Assembly (NCBI GenBank): GCA_023141985.1
Contig: JAGLKH010000493.1
Span: forward strand, 1 to 5,482
Length of the DNA stretch: 5,482 nucleotides
DNA from: Flavobacteriaceae bacterium
GTDB lineage: Bacteria > Bacteroidota > Bacteroidia > Flavobacteriales > Flavobacteriaceae
Direction: 5' to 3'
A program made the position numbers and the translations under genes. Of this stretch, positions 1-5,482 are shown piece after piece (position 1 is the first letter of the stretch; the number at the start of each line of letters is the position of its first letter). The notes below the pieces were generated by a model. The model worked only from the letters and a program-made list of their open reading frames with translations. It searched no databases and was not told where the DNA came from.

Positions 1-296
1 TTATAACCAATTAAATTTCCATTTTTTGTAATTTCTATTGTGTTTACAGCACCAATTTCTTCAGCTTTTTTGTTTAGTTTGTCTAAAAAAGGGATCACAG
101 CTTCTTTATAGGGGATTGTTACATTTAGCCCTTTTAGTTCTTTTGTTTTTTTGATAATATCAGTTATGGATTCAACAGATTTAATATCAAAATTTTGGTA
201 TGTATGAGGTAAGCCTTCATTTTCAAACTTTTTGGTAAAGTATAACTTAGAAAATGAGTAATCAATATTTTTTCCTATGAGGCCAAACTTAGACAT
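1..296 (-). CDS. aroE: Shikimate dehydrogenase AroE, N-terminal part (runs off left edge)
   Basis: Shikimate dehydrogenase reduces 3-dehydroshikimate to shikimate with NADPH in the cytoplasmic pathway to chorismate and the aromatic amino acids. Only the first 98 complete codons are in the window; these form the substrate-binding domain, and the Rossmann NADP domain lies beyond base 1. I translated it from the ATG at 296-294. It opens MSKFGLIGKNIDYSFSK, in which S14 and S16 fit the shikimate-binding serine pair of the family. GLNVTIPYK at residues 56-64 carries the expected catalytic lysine (K64). GAVNTI at 82-87 has the conserved Asn, and the visible end, GY plus the start of an Asn codon, fits the usual GxNTD motif. 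The start codon lies inside the end of the upstream DUF368 gene, with an 8-base overlap in another frame, so the two are probably cotranscribed and may be translationally coupled. The start is well supported because the family N-terminus follows it directly. Confidence 0.93.
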   Translation of the reverse strand, partial: MSKFGLIGKNIDYSFSKLYFTKKFENEGLPHTYQNFDIKSVESITDIIKKTKELKGLNVTIPYKEAVIPFLDKLNKKAEEIGAVNTIEITKNGNLIGY

Positions 297-1308
297 TTAT
301 TCTTCTTGTTTTTTGACCATACCTTTCTAAAGCTAAAACAATTAAAATGCCCAGAACAATATATGCCATTGCAATATAAGATTCGGATGAAAATTCAGGC
401 ATAAAGCGTTCGTAATTTTCTATCACTTTCTCACCTGCCGAATCTAATAAAAATGTACCGTCTTCTATTGTTTTATAAATGATTTTTTTCCAAGGCCAAA
501 CTACACCAAGCGAGCCAATAATAAAACCCATTATAACAGATAGGGTTATATTTTTGAAATGTTTTAAAACATAGCTAATAATGTGAGAAAAGGTTACTAA
601 ACCTGTAATTGAACCTAAAGTAAAAACAGCAAGAACTTTTAACATTCTTATTCGTAAGACATCTTCGATAAAACTAAAATCACCATTAAAAACATCAAAA
701 ATCGTGTCGTAAAGTGCATTAACAGAATCAACTAATAGTAAGACATAGTTCCCTAATAAAATTAAAATGAAAGATCCGGAGAAACCAGGTAGTGTCATTC
801 CTGAAACGCTAATAATACCACAAAAAAACACAAACCAAAGATTGTCATTTTCTTTTGCCGGATCAAGAAAACTTATACTTATACCTATTATGATTCCTAT
901 AATTAAGGCACATATTGTTTTAATATTCCAATTTTTAAAATCTTTACTTATATAATAAATTGAGCCAACTATCATTCCGAAGAAAACACTCCAAACATAA
1001 AGTGGATAATTTTCAAGAAAGTAATCCAGAATTTTTGATACACTAAAATAACTTACAATCATTCCTAAAAAAAGAAGACCTAAAAATAACCCATTTGTAT
1101 AGCGAAAAAAACTTGTAAATCTTCCATTAATTAGGAGTTTAAATGCTTTACCATTAATTTTTTGCAAGGAATAAATAAACTCTTCGTAAAAACCAGCAAC
1201 AAAAGCAACAACGCCACCCGAAACCCCGGGGATTTTATTTGCTGCTCCCATTCCTAATCCTTTTAAGACGAGAAAAATTTTATCTAAAAGTGTTCTGGTA
1301 CTTTGCAT
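289..1308 (-). CDS. DUF368 polytopic membrane protein (second copy; putative polyprenyl-phosphate transporter)
   Basis: This 339-residue inner-membrane protein belongs to the DUF368 family, members of which (PopT) have been shown to act as polyprenyl-phosphate transporters that return undecaprenyl phosphate to the cytoplasmic leaflet for reuse in envelope synthesis. Sequence evidence: the family signature KGLGMGAANKIPGVSGG lies at residues 16-32. A second, internally repeated PGFSG is at 174-178 within a hydrophobic hairpin, as expected for the inverted-repeat fold. GSLGVVWPWKK is at 265-275. Several long hydrophobic segments occur, roughly residues 74-94, 103-120, 132-148, 157-192, 224-248, 254-271 and 310-327. 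A polar, acidic stretch at about 276-308 separates the WPWK motif from the last membrane helix. Compared with its upstream paralogue, the Asp in the first motif (GAAD) is Asn here (N24), followed by Lys. It starts 6 bases after the paralogue's stop, and its end overlaps aroE by 8 bases. Family assignment is firm; the lipid carried and the direction are inferred from the family. Confidence 0.9.
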   Translation of the reverse strand: MQSTRTLLDKIFLVLKGLGMGAANKIPGVSGGVVAFVAGFYEEFIYSLQKINGKAFKLLINGRFTSFFRYTNGLFLGLLFLGMIVSYFSVSKILDYFLENYPLYVWSVFFGMIVGSIYYISKDFKNWNIKTICALIIGIIIGISISFLDPAKENDNLWFVFFCGIISVSGMTLPGFSGSFILILLGNYVLLLVDSVNALYDTIFDVFNGDFSFIEDVLRIRMLKVLAVFTLGSITGLVTFSHIISYVLKHFKNITLSVIMGFIIGSLGVVWPWKKIIYKTIEDGTFLLDSAGEKVIENYERFMPEFSSESYIAMAYIVLGILIVLALERYGQKTRRINV

Positions 1309-1314
1309 TGTGTA

Positions 1315-2280
1315 TTAATTGACAGTTCTTGTACTAAATTTTTCAAGTAAAAAAATAGTTAAAAACCCAATAACCATAAATGATATGGCAATGATTAAAT
1401 AATTTTCTCCTTCAAAAGAAAAAGGAGAGATACTTTTTTCTTGTAACGGAACTTCTATTCCTTTTGAGTCAGTTCTCCAGCTTAATGTTTGTTTCCAGGG
1501 CCAAATTTTGTTCAGCGAACCAATCATAAATCCTGTTAACATTGCTAATGTTAAGTTTTTATAATGTTTAAACATCCAATTTAAAATTTTAGAAAAGGTT
1601 TTAATTCCAATAACAGCTCCTAAAGCCAACATTAAAAATTTAATGAAAGTTGTTTTAAAAAGTTCAAAATTTAATGTAATAATACTATTAAATAGATCAT
1701 CAACTGTATTAATTGCTGTTTGATAAGCACCAAGTATTAATAAAATAAAAGCTCCTGAAACACCTGGAAGAATCATTGCTATAATACCAATAAAACCACA
1801 AAACAGTAGGTATAAATTACTATCTGGTGACGCAAAAGGTTCTGCAATAGTTATGAGATAAGATATTATTGTAGTAATTATTATGGTGATAACAATCCAA
1901 ATATTCCAAGTGCATATTTGTTTTCCTATGTAGAAGACACTTGCTAAAACCAATCCAAAAAAGAAGGACCATAATAGCACAGGCTCATTAATAAGTAACC
2001 ACTTAATTACTTTGGCCAAAGAAATAATACTTATAGCAATTCCTAAAAAAAGGGCAAATAAGAATTTGCCATTAATAGATAACCAGGCACTTTTAAAACC
2101 TTTTGTTTTCCATATCTTAAAAAAAGCAAGATTAATACTATCTATACTTTCTAATAGTTCTTCATAAATACCAGAAATAAAAGCTATAGTTCCTCCTGAA
2201 ACACCCGGAACAACATCTGCTGCTCCCATTGCTATCCCTTTAAGAGAAATGATAAGGTAATCAAAAAAACGTCTATGCAT
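1315..2280 (-). CDS. DUF368 polytopic membrane protein (first copy; putative polyprenyl-phosphate transporter)
   Basis: This 321-residue inner-membrane protein is the first of two tandem DUF368 paralogues. The family includes polyprenyl-phosphate transporters (PopT), which recycle the undecaprenyl phosphate used to carry peptidoglycan and O-antigen precursors. The diagnostic N-terminal motif is complete: KGIAMGAADVVPGVSGG at residues 14-30. A second PGVSG occurs at 172-176, inside ILPGVSGAFILLILGAY, and GSLNKIWPWK lies at 254-263. Hydrophobic segments run at about 73-92, 100-119, 127-146, 156-190, 213-235, 243-259 and 293-314; the last is followed by a short basic tail. This copy keeps the family-typical Asp (D22), so it is the more canonical of the two. 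The ATG at 2280 fits the short polar leader MHRRFFDY before the first motif. It follows the TPR gene after 42 bases and precedes the second DUF368 gene by 6, so operon membership is very likely. Substrate is inferred from the family. Confidence 0.92.
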   Translation of the reverse strand: MHRRFFDYLIISLKGIAMGAADVVPGVSGGTIAFISGIYEELLESIDSINLAFFKIWKTKGFKSAWLSINGKFLFALFLGIAISIISLAKVIKWLLINEPVLLWSFFFGLVLASVFYIGKQICTWNIWIVITIIITTIISYLITIAEPFASPDSNLYLLFCGFIGIIAMILPGVSGAFILLILGAYQTAINTVDDLFNSIITLNFELFKTTFIKFLMLALGAVIGIKTFSKILNWMFKHYKNLTLAMLTGFMIGSLNKIWPWKQTLSWRTDSKGIEVPLQEKSISPFSFEGENYLIIAISFMVIGFLTIFLLEKFSTRTVN

Positions 2281-2322
2281 TTGCTTTTTATTAAGGAAAG
2301 CTAAAGGTATGGAATTTTAGTT

Positions 2323-3726
2323 TTAAGCGTTTTTAAATTTTATCATTATTTCTTCAATAGATTTGCGCTTATAAATTGTTGGAAATAATTCTTCGATAAT
2401 AAAATAATAGTCTTTATTTAAACCTAAAGCATTTTTAAGATGAAAATAGCCATTATCGGCTTGATTGGTAGTAAAGTATAATCCAGCTAAACGGTATTCT
2501 ACTTCGGCAGTATCCGGAAAGAATTCTGCAGTTTGTATTAAATTAAAAATGGCAGCTTCATATTCGCCTAAATTAATAAGGATATCTGCTCTTGCTAACC
2601 AGGTGTCCAGTTCATAATTGCCAAGCTCTAATGTTTTTTTATAACCTCTTTCTGCTTCTTCTAAAAAGTTTAATCGCTGATTTATTTGTGCATATAATTT
2701 CCAATAAATCACATTTTCTGTGTCAATATTAATGGCTTTATTGATGTAGTATAATGCCTTTTGATAATTTTTATTTCTATTGTAAAAGTGGGTTATTGCT
2801 ATCCAACCTTTATCTAACAATGGATCTTCTTCAACAGTTTTGTAAAAGTGTTGAACTGCTAGATTATCCTGGCCTAATTTTTCGTAACAATAACCAATAC
2901 GTAATAAGGCAAATGATGTAGGATCGTCTAATGCCAAAGTGATTTTGTAATTTTCTATGGCTTCTTTTAATTGATTTAGTTTTTCTAAAACTTTACCTTT
3001 TTCTAAATAAGCCCCTATAAATGTGTCGTCGGAGATTATGGCAAAATCAAAAGCAGCCAATGCTTTTTTATATTCTTTTATGTTAAAATATTGTTTTCCG
3101 AGTTGGTGCCAGGCGACTTCGCAATAGGGATTTTTGTTCAAGTAAACATTTAAGTAATCAATAGCTTCTTCATTTTGATCTAAAAATTCAAAACAATAAA
3201 TGGCATTGTAAAGCGCAGAGTAATCTTCATAATCTGCTTCCAAACATTTTAAAAAACACAATTTTGCATCTTCAAATTTATCTAAAAACAGATATTCCAT
3301 TCCTATAAGTGAAAATAAATCTGCCTTTTCTTGAGAAAATTCTAAGGCTTGTTGTAAAACACTTATTGCGCCTTCATGATCATCTTTTTTAGATAAAATG
3401 TTAGCTTTTTGAATATAGACTTCTTCGTTTGCAGGCTCAATGTCGGAGAGTCTATTTAATAGTTGGTCTGCAAGTTTTAGTTTATTTTCGAACACATAAA
3501 TTTCTACTTGAAATAACTTTAAGTTAATAGATGTAGGGTGTTGAGATAAACCTAATTTAATAGCTTTCTTTGCTAGTGCCATTTTACCAATCTCCATGTA
3601 GTGTTGTATAATATTCTCGAATTCGTTTGAGTCGAAAAACAAAACACGGTTTGTTTTTAACATAGATTCAAACCTTGATAGCGATAAATTGTTGTTGTCG
3701 TCGTATTGACTATACTCCATAGGCAT
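2323..3726 (-). CDS. Tetratricopeptide repeat protein, cytoplasmic, about 12 TPRs
   Basis: This 467-residue protein is almost wholly tetratricopeptide repeats, helical hairpins that stack into a superhelix for protein binding; no enzymatic domain is visible. A roughly 34-residue period can be followed from about residue 34 to 438, giving around twelve repeats. The clearest lie at about 203-236, 237-270, 271-303, 304-338, 339-371 and 372-405, where the small and aromatic TPR positions recur (for example AWHQLGKQYFNIKEYKKALA and AYLEKGKVLEKL). The first 30 residues are polar, and a short charged tail ends in KFKNA. I see no signal peptide, lipobox or membrane segment, so it is probably cytoplasmic. 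Two Met codons, 1 and 3, are both possible starts; the first, at 3726, is used here and the second would start at 3720. It is preceded by the longest intergenic gap in the window and followed closely by the DUF368 pair, so it probably heads that operon. A role with those transporters is positional inference only. Confidence 0.88.
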   Translation of the reverse strand: MPMEYSQYDDNNNLSLSRFESMLKTNRVLFFDSNEFENIIQHYMEIGKMALAKKAIKLGLSQHPTSINLKLFQVEIYVFENKLKLADQLLNRLSDIEPANEEVYIQKANILSKKDDHEGAISVLQQALEFSQEKADLFSLIGMEYLFLDKFEDAKLCFLKCLEADYEDYSALYNAIYCFEFLDQNEEAIDYLNVYLNKNPYCEVAWHQLGKQYFNIKEYKKALAAFDFAIISDDTFIGAYLEKGKVLEKLNQLKEAIENYKITLALDDPTSFALLRIGYCYEKLGQDNLAVQHFYKTVEEDPLLDKGWIAITHFYNRNKNYQKALYYINKAINIDTENVIYWKLYAQINQRLNFLEEAERGYKKTLELGNYELDTWLARADILINLGEYEAAIFNLIQTAEFFPDTAEVEYRLAGLYFTTNQADNGYFHLKNALGLNKDYYFIIEELFPTIYKRKSIEEIMIKFKNA

Positions 3727-3779
3727 TTTTAATAATTAACTTGAATAAATGTAGTATTCTATATATTATGATAGATGTT

Positions 3780-3803
3780 TTTTGTTCAATGTTTTCAACA
3801 AAA
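3780..3803. repeat. Short inverted repeat in the TPR upstream region
   Basis: The arms TTTTGTT (3780-3786) and AACAAAA (3797-3803) are perfect complements around a 10-base loop. The stem holds only one G-C pair and is not followed by a T-tract on either strand, so it is a poor intrinsic terminator. It could be an operator or chance in AT-rich DNA. Confidence 0.35.
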
Positions 3804-3806
3804 TAG

Positions 3807-3818
3807 TTAACAGGTTAA
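3807..3818. repeat. 12-base near-perfect palindrome TTAACAGGTTAA
   Basis: TTAAC and GTTAA arms flank a 2-base centre, 13 bases after the aminotransferase stop in the direction of transcription. The loop is too small for a stable RNA hairpin, so a protein-binding site is more plausible than a terminator. In sequence this AT-rich, a palindrome of this length could occur by chance. Confidence 0.3.
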
Positions 3819-3831
3819 TTAATTATAAGTT

Positions 3832-5013
3832 TTATTTCGATAGGGTATTTAATACATCAATAATAATGTTACAGCCTTTAATTAAATCTTCATTAGAGAT
3901 TGTAAGAGGAGGTGTTATTCGTATAGCATGAGGCTCAAAAAGTAACCAAAAGAGAATTAATCCTTTATCTTGACATTTTAAAATTACTTGGTTAGTTATT
4001 TCAGATGATGGAGTTATTACTGCTAACATTAAGCCTTTTCCTCGTATGTCTTTAATTAGAGGGTGCACTAAATGTTTTCGTATTAAGTCTTCTTTTTCTA
4101 AAGTTTTAGCAATAAGATTAGTTGTTGTAATTTCCTGCAAGGTTACGAGTGCAGCAGCAGCAATAACAGGATTACCACCAAAAGTAGTGATATGACCTAA
4201 TTTTGGATTATCCATTAGGCAATCCATCATTTCTTTTGAAGCTGTAAAAGCTCCAATTGGTAAACCGCCTCCAAGGCCTTTTCCAGTTACTACAATATCC
4301 GGAACACAATTATAGTGTTCAAAACCAAAAAGTTTACCTGTACGTCCTATACCAGTTTGTATTTCATCTAATATTAAAATGGCTCCAACTTCAGTACAGC
4401 GCTGTCTTACTTTTTGTAAGTAGTTTTGCTTTGGTTCAATAAAACCAGCTCCTCCTTGTATTGTTTCTAAAACAACAGCAGCAGTTTTAGATGTAATTTG
4501 CTTTAAATGTGTTTCATTATTAAATTCAATAAAATGAATATCCGGAATTAATGGTCGAAAAGCCTGTTTACGTTCTTCGAAACCCATAATACTCATGGAA
4601 CCCATTGTATTACCATGATATGCTTTATTTGCTGCAATAATTTGAGAGCGACCGGTAAATCGTCGGGCTAATTTTAAAGCACCTTCTATGGCTTCGGTTC
4701 CCGAATTTGTTAAATAGGTATTCTCCAATGGTGTTGGTAAATGTTGTGCTAATAACTTAGTAAGCTCTACTGCAGGTTTTTGGATGTATTCTCCATAAAC
4801 CATAACATGTAAATATTTATCTACTTGAGTTTTAATTGCCGAAACTACTTTTGGATGTTTATGCCCTAAACTACAGGCAGAAACTCCAGCAACAAAATCG
4901 AGATATGCTTTATTGTTTTGGTCATAAATATAACTGCCATCAGCATGGGAGATTTGCATTGCTAAAGGATGCGATGTAGTTTGTGCTTGATATTTAAAAA
5001 AATCTGTCTTAAT
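3832..5013 (-). CDS. PLP-dependent class-III aminotransferase (aspartate/acetylornithine aminotransferase family), probable ATT start
   Basis: This cytoplasmic enzyme of aminotransferase fold type I, class III, moves an amino group from an amine or amino acid to a 2-oxo acid through PLP. Numbered from the proposed ATT start (393 residues), it shows NSGTEA at 103-108, AYHG at 131-134, ETIQGG at 183-188 where many relatives have EPxQGE, and the pyridine-nitrogen aspartate D216 in DEIQTGIGRTG. The Schiff-base lysine is K245 in TGKGLGGGLPIGA. ITTFGGNP follows at about 275-282 and a carboxylate-type Arg at 365 in IRITPPLT. The substrate cannot be read from this. Start choice: the first ATG, at 4959, gives 375 residues and begins directly at MQISHADGSYIYD. 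The frame is open upstream and encodes KTDFFKYQAQTTSHPLA, which resembles the N-terminus I recall for flavobacterial relatives, but it contains no ATG, GTG or TTG. ATT at 5013-5011 sits where the family start is expected and shares one base with the upstream stop. If ATT is not used, the gene runs 3832-4959. Confidence 0.85.
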   Translation of the reverse strand: MKTDFFKYQAQTTSHPLAMQISHADGSYIYDQNNKAYLDFVAGVSACSLGHKHPKVVSAIKTQVDKYLHVMVYGEYIQKPAVELTKLLAQHLPTPLENTYLTNSGTEAIEGALKLARRFTGRSQIIAANKAYHGNTMGSMSIMGFEERKQAFRPLIPDIHFIEFNNETHLKQITSKTAAVVLETIQGGAGFIEPKQNYLQKVRQRCTEVGAILILDEIQTGIGRTGKLFGFEHYNCVPDIVVTGKGLGGGLPIGAFTASKEMMDCLMDNPKLGHITTFGGNPVIAAAALVTLQEITTTNLIAKTLEKEDLIRKHLVHPLIKDIRGKGLMLAVITPSSEITNQVILKCQDKGLILFWLLFEPHAIRITPPLTISNEDLIKGCNIIIDVLNTLSK

Positions 5014-5031
5014 TATCTTTTCTTTTCTTTT
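5009..5031 (-). promoter_or_regulatory. Stop-start junction ATTAA with A/G-rich leader
   Basis: On the minus strand the OstA-like stop TAA (5011-5009) shares its T with an ATT (5013-5011) that is in frame with the aminotransferase. The preceding bases, AAAAGAAAAGAAAAGATA, form an A-rich, G-punctuated leader that could serve for ribosome loading. This is the arrangement expected for translational coupling, except that the start would be ATT rather than ATG. The next upstream codon in the aminotransferase frame is ATA, also a non-standard start. Confidence 0.4.
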
Positions 5032-5482
5032 TGAACTGTTTTAGTCGTGTTCTATTTTTTTTCTCAATTATTTCTTTAGGAATATTTCTTGCAGCTTTAT
5101 TTTCTTTTTTGGAAGTTTTAGCCTCTTTATCCGATTCTTCTACACGCTTAATTAGAGAATCATCAAAAAATTCTTCTTGAGGAATATAGTCCTCCAACCC
5201 TTTAATAATAGGAAGAACTAATGGAGGATCATCCTTAAATAGATCTTCAATACTCATAGGACGCTCATCAATACGCCAATCGAAACCTCGAAAAAGACGT
5301 ACGTTTTCAGGAAACTGTGACTCCGGATATGTGGAGCCATCAATTTGATTAATCTTTCTAACTTCATCTATGGTGTTGTTGGTTATCCAAATTTTAATTT
5401 TTCCTGATTTAGATTTGTCAATACCTACGAGTTCATTCTTGTCATTTCTTAAATAATAAATGGATTCAGCATTTTTAATAAT
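5009..5482 (-). CDS. OstA-like (LptA/OstA family) envelope protein, C-terminal part (runs off right edge)
   Basis: The frame is open from the window edge to the TAA at 5011-5009 and encodes 157 residues of a longer protein whose start lies beyond base 5482. An internal Met at 5257 is not the start, because the upstream 75 codons (beginning IIKNAESIYYLRNDKNELVG) are continuous and protein-like. The sequence matches what I recall of the C-terminus of the OstA-like proteins of Bacteroidota: beta-strand-rich segments (GKIKIWITNNTIDEVRKI), then YPESQFPENVRLFRGFDWR, then DLFKDDPPLVLPIIKGLEDYIP, and a highly charged, Lys-rich tail of about 45 residues. OstA/LptA-type proteins bind lipopolysaccharide in the periplasm and help carry it to the outer membrane. 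The diagnostic N-terminal OstA domain and any signal peptide are outside the window, so the name rests on the tail and the gene order. It is probably cotranscribed with the aminotransferase. Confidence 0.72.
   Translation of the reverse strand: MIKNAESIYYLRNDKNELVGIDKSKSGKIKIWITNNTIDEVRKINQIDGSTYPESQFPENVRLFRGFDWRIDERPMSIEDLFKDDPPLVLPIIKGLEDYIPQEEFFDDSLIKRVEESDKEAKTSKKENKAARNIPKEIIEKKNRTRLKQFKKKRKDN

Larger units (their letters stand above)
3727..3831 (-). promoter_or_regulatory. Intergenic region with probable promoter of the TPR-DUF368-aroE group
   Basis: This 105-base, strongly AT-rich gap is the longest in the window and the natural place for a promoter reading leftwards. On the minus strand a TACATTTA (3753-3746) resembles the Bacteroidota -7 element TAnnTTTG except for its last base, about 20 bases before the TPR ATG, but no TTG lies at the usual -33 spacing. 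A TTGAAC (3789-3784) followed by TAATAT-like sequence is an alternative with ordinary sigma-70-like spacing. Neither match is good enough to name a transcription start. The sequence just before the ATG is A-rich (TTATTAAAAATG), with no Shine-Dalgarno sequence, as is usual in this phylum. Confidence 0.35.

Noticed and set aside
767..955. 62-codon open frame on the plus strand
   Set aside because: It lies wholly antisense to the well-supported second DUF368 gene, over its conserved PGFSG hairpin, and its translation shows no recognisable domain.
2302..2309. TACCTTTA on the minus strand as a -7 promoter element for the first DUF368 gene
   Set aside because: It differs from TAnnTTTG at the last base, lies only about 20 bases from the ATG, and has no TTG at the -33 spacing; the 42-base gap is more simply intra-operonic.
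3780..3803. Intrinsic terminator after the aminotransferase
   Set aside because: The 7-base stem is almost entirely A-T and no T-tract follows on the minus strand.
4257..4442. 61-codon open frame on the plus strand
   Set aside because: It is antisense to the aminotransferase catalytic core (DEIQTG and TGKGLGGG region) and reads as a hydrophobic shadow translation.
5009..5257. A separate 82-residue small gene starting at the Met at 5257
   Set aside because: The same frame is open back to the window edge with family-like sequence, so this Met is internal to the OstA-like protein.
1..5482. Defence system, mobile element, CRISPR array, tRNA or riboswitch
   Set aside because: No transposase-, nuclease- or toxin-like frame, no spaced direct repeats, and no gap long enough for a structured RNA apart from 3727-3831, which shows only weak AT-rich palindromes.

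Overview
The window looks like a chromosomal segment from an AT-rich member of the Bacteroidota, most likely Flavobacteriaceae. The evidence is the low GC content, the A-rich rather than Shine-Dalgarno-like leaders, and protein families and a gene order that I recall from flavobacterial genomes: OstA-like protein, class-III aminotransferase, TPR protein, two DUF368 membrane proteins, shikimate dehydrogenase. All six genes are on the minus strand, so transcription runs from high to low coordinates. Genus-level placement is inference.

In transcription order: (1) 5482-5009, the C-terminal 157 residues of an OstA-like (LptA/OstA-type) envelope protein whose start lies outside the window. (2) 5013-3832, a PLP-dependent class-III aminotransferase. 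Its family-like N-terminus has no ATG; the best-placed initiator is an ATT that shares a base with the OstA stop codon. (3) A 105-base intergenic stretch (3727-3831), the longest gap here, which holds two short inverted repeats and probably the promoter of the next group. (4) 3726-2323, a soluble protein made almost entirely of about twelve TPR repeats. (5) 2280-1315 and (6) 1308-289, two tandem paralogous DUF368 polytopic membrane proteins, the family recently shown to include polyprenyl-phosphate transporters. (7) 296-1, the N-terminal 98 residues of shikimate dehydrogenase AroE, overlapping the second DUF368 gene by 8 bases and running off the left edge.

The genes are tightly packed (gaps or overlaps of -3, 105, 42, 6 and -8 bases), which suggests one or two operons. 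Two parts have an envelope theme: an OstA-type protein of lipopolysaccharide transport, and two candidate undecaprenyl-phosphate recycling carriers. The TPR protein directly upstream of the DUF368 pair may be a cytoplasmic partner, but that rests on position only. The aminotransferase and AroE are metabolic.

I see no mobile element, CRISPR array, RNA gene, toxin-antitoxin pair or defence system. The most notable local observation is the OstA/aminotransferase junction, where one base determines both the stop of one gene and the missing ATG of the next.
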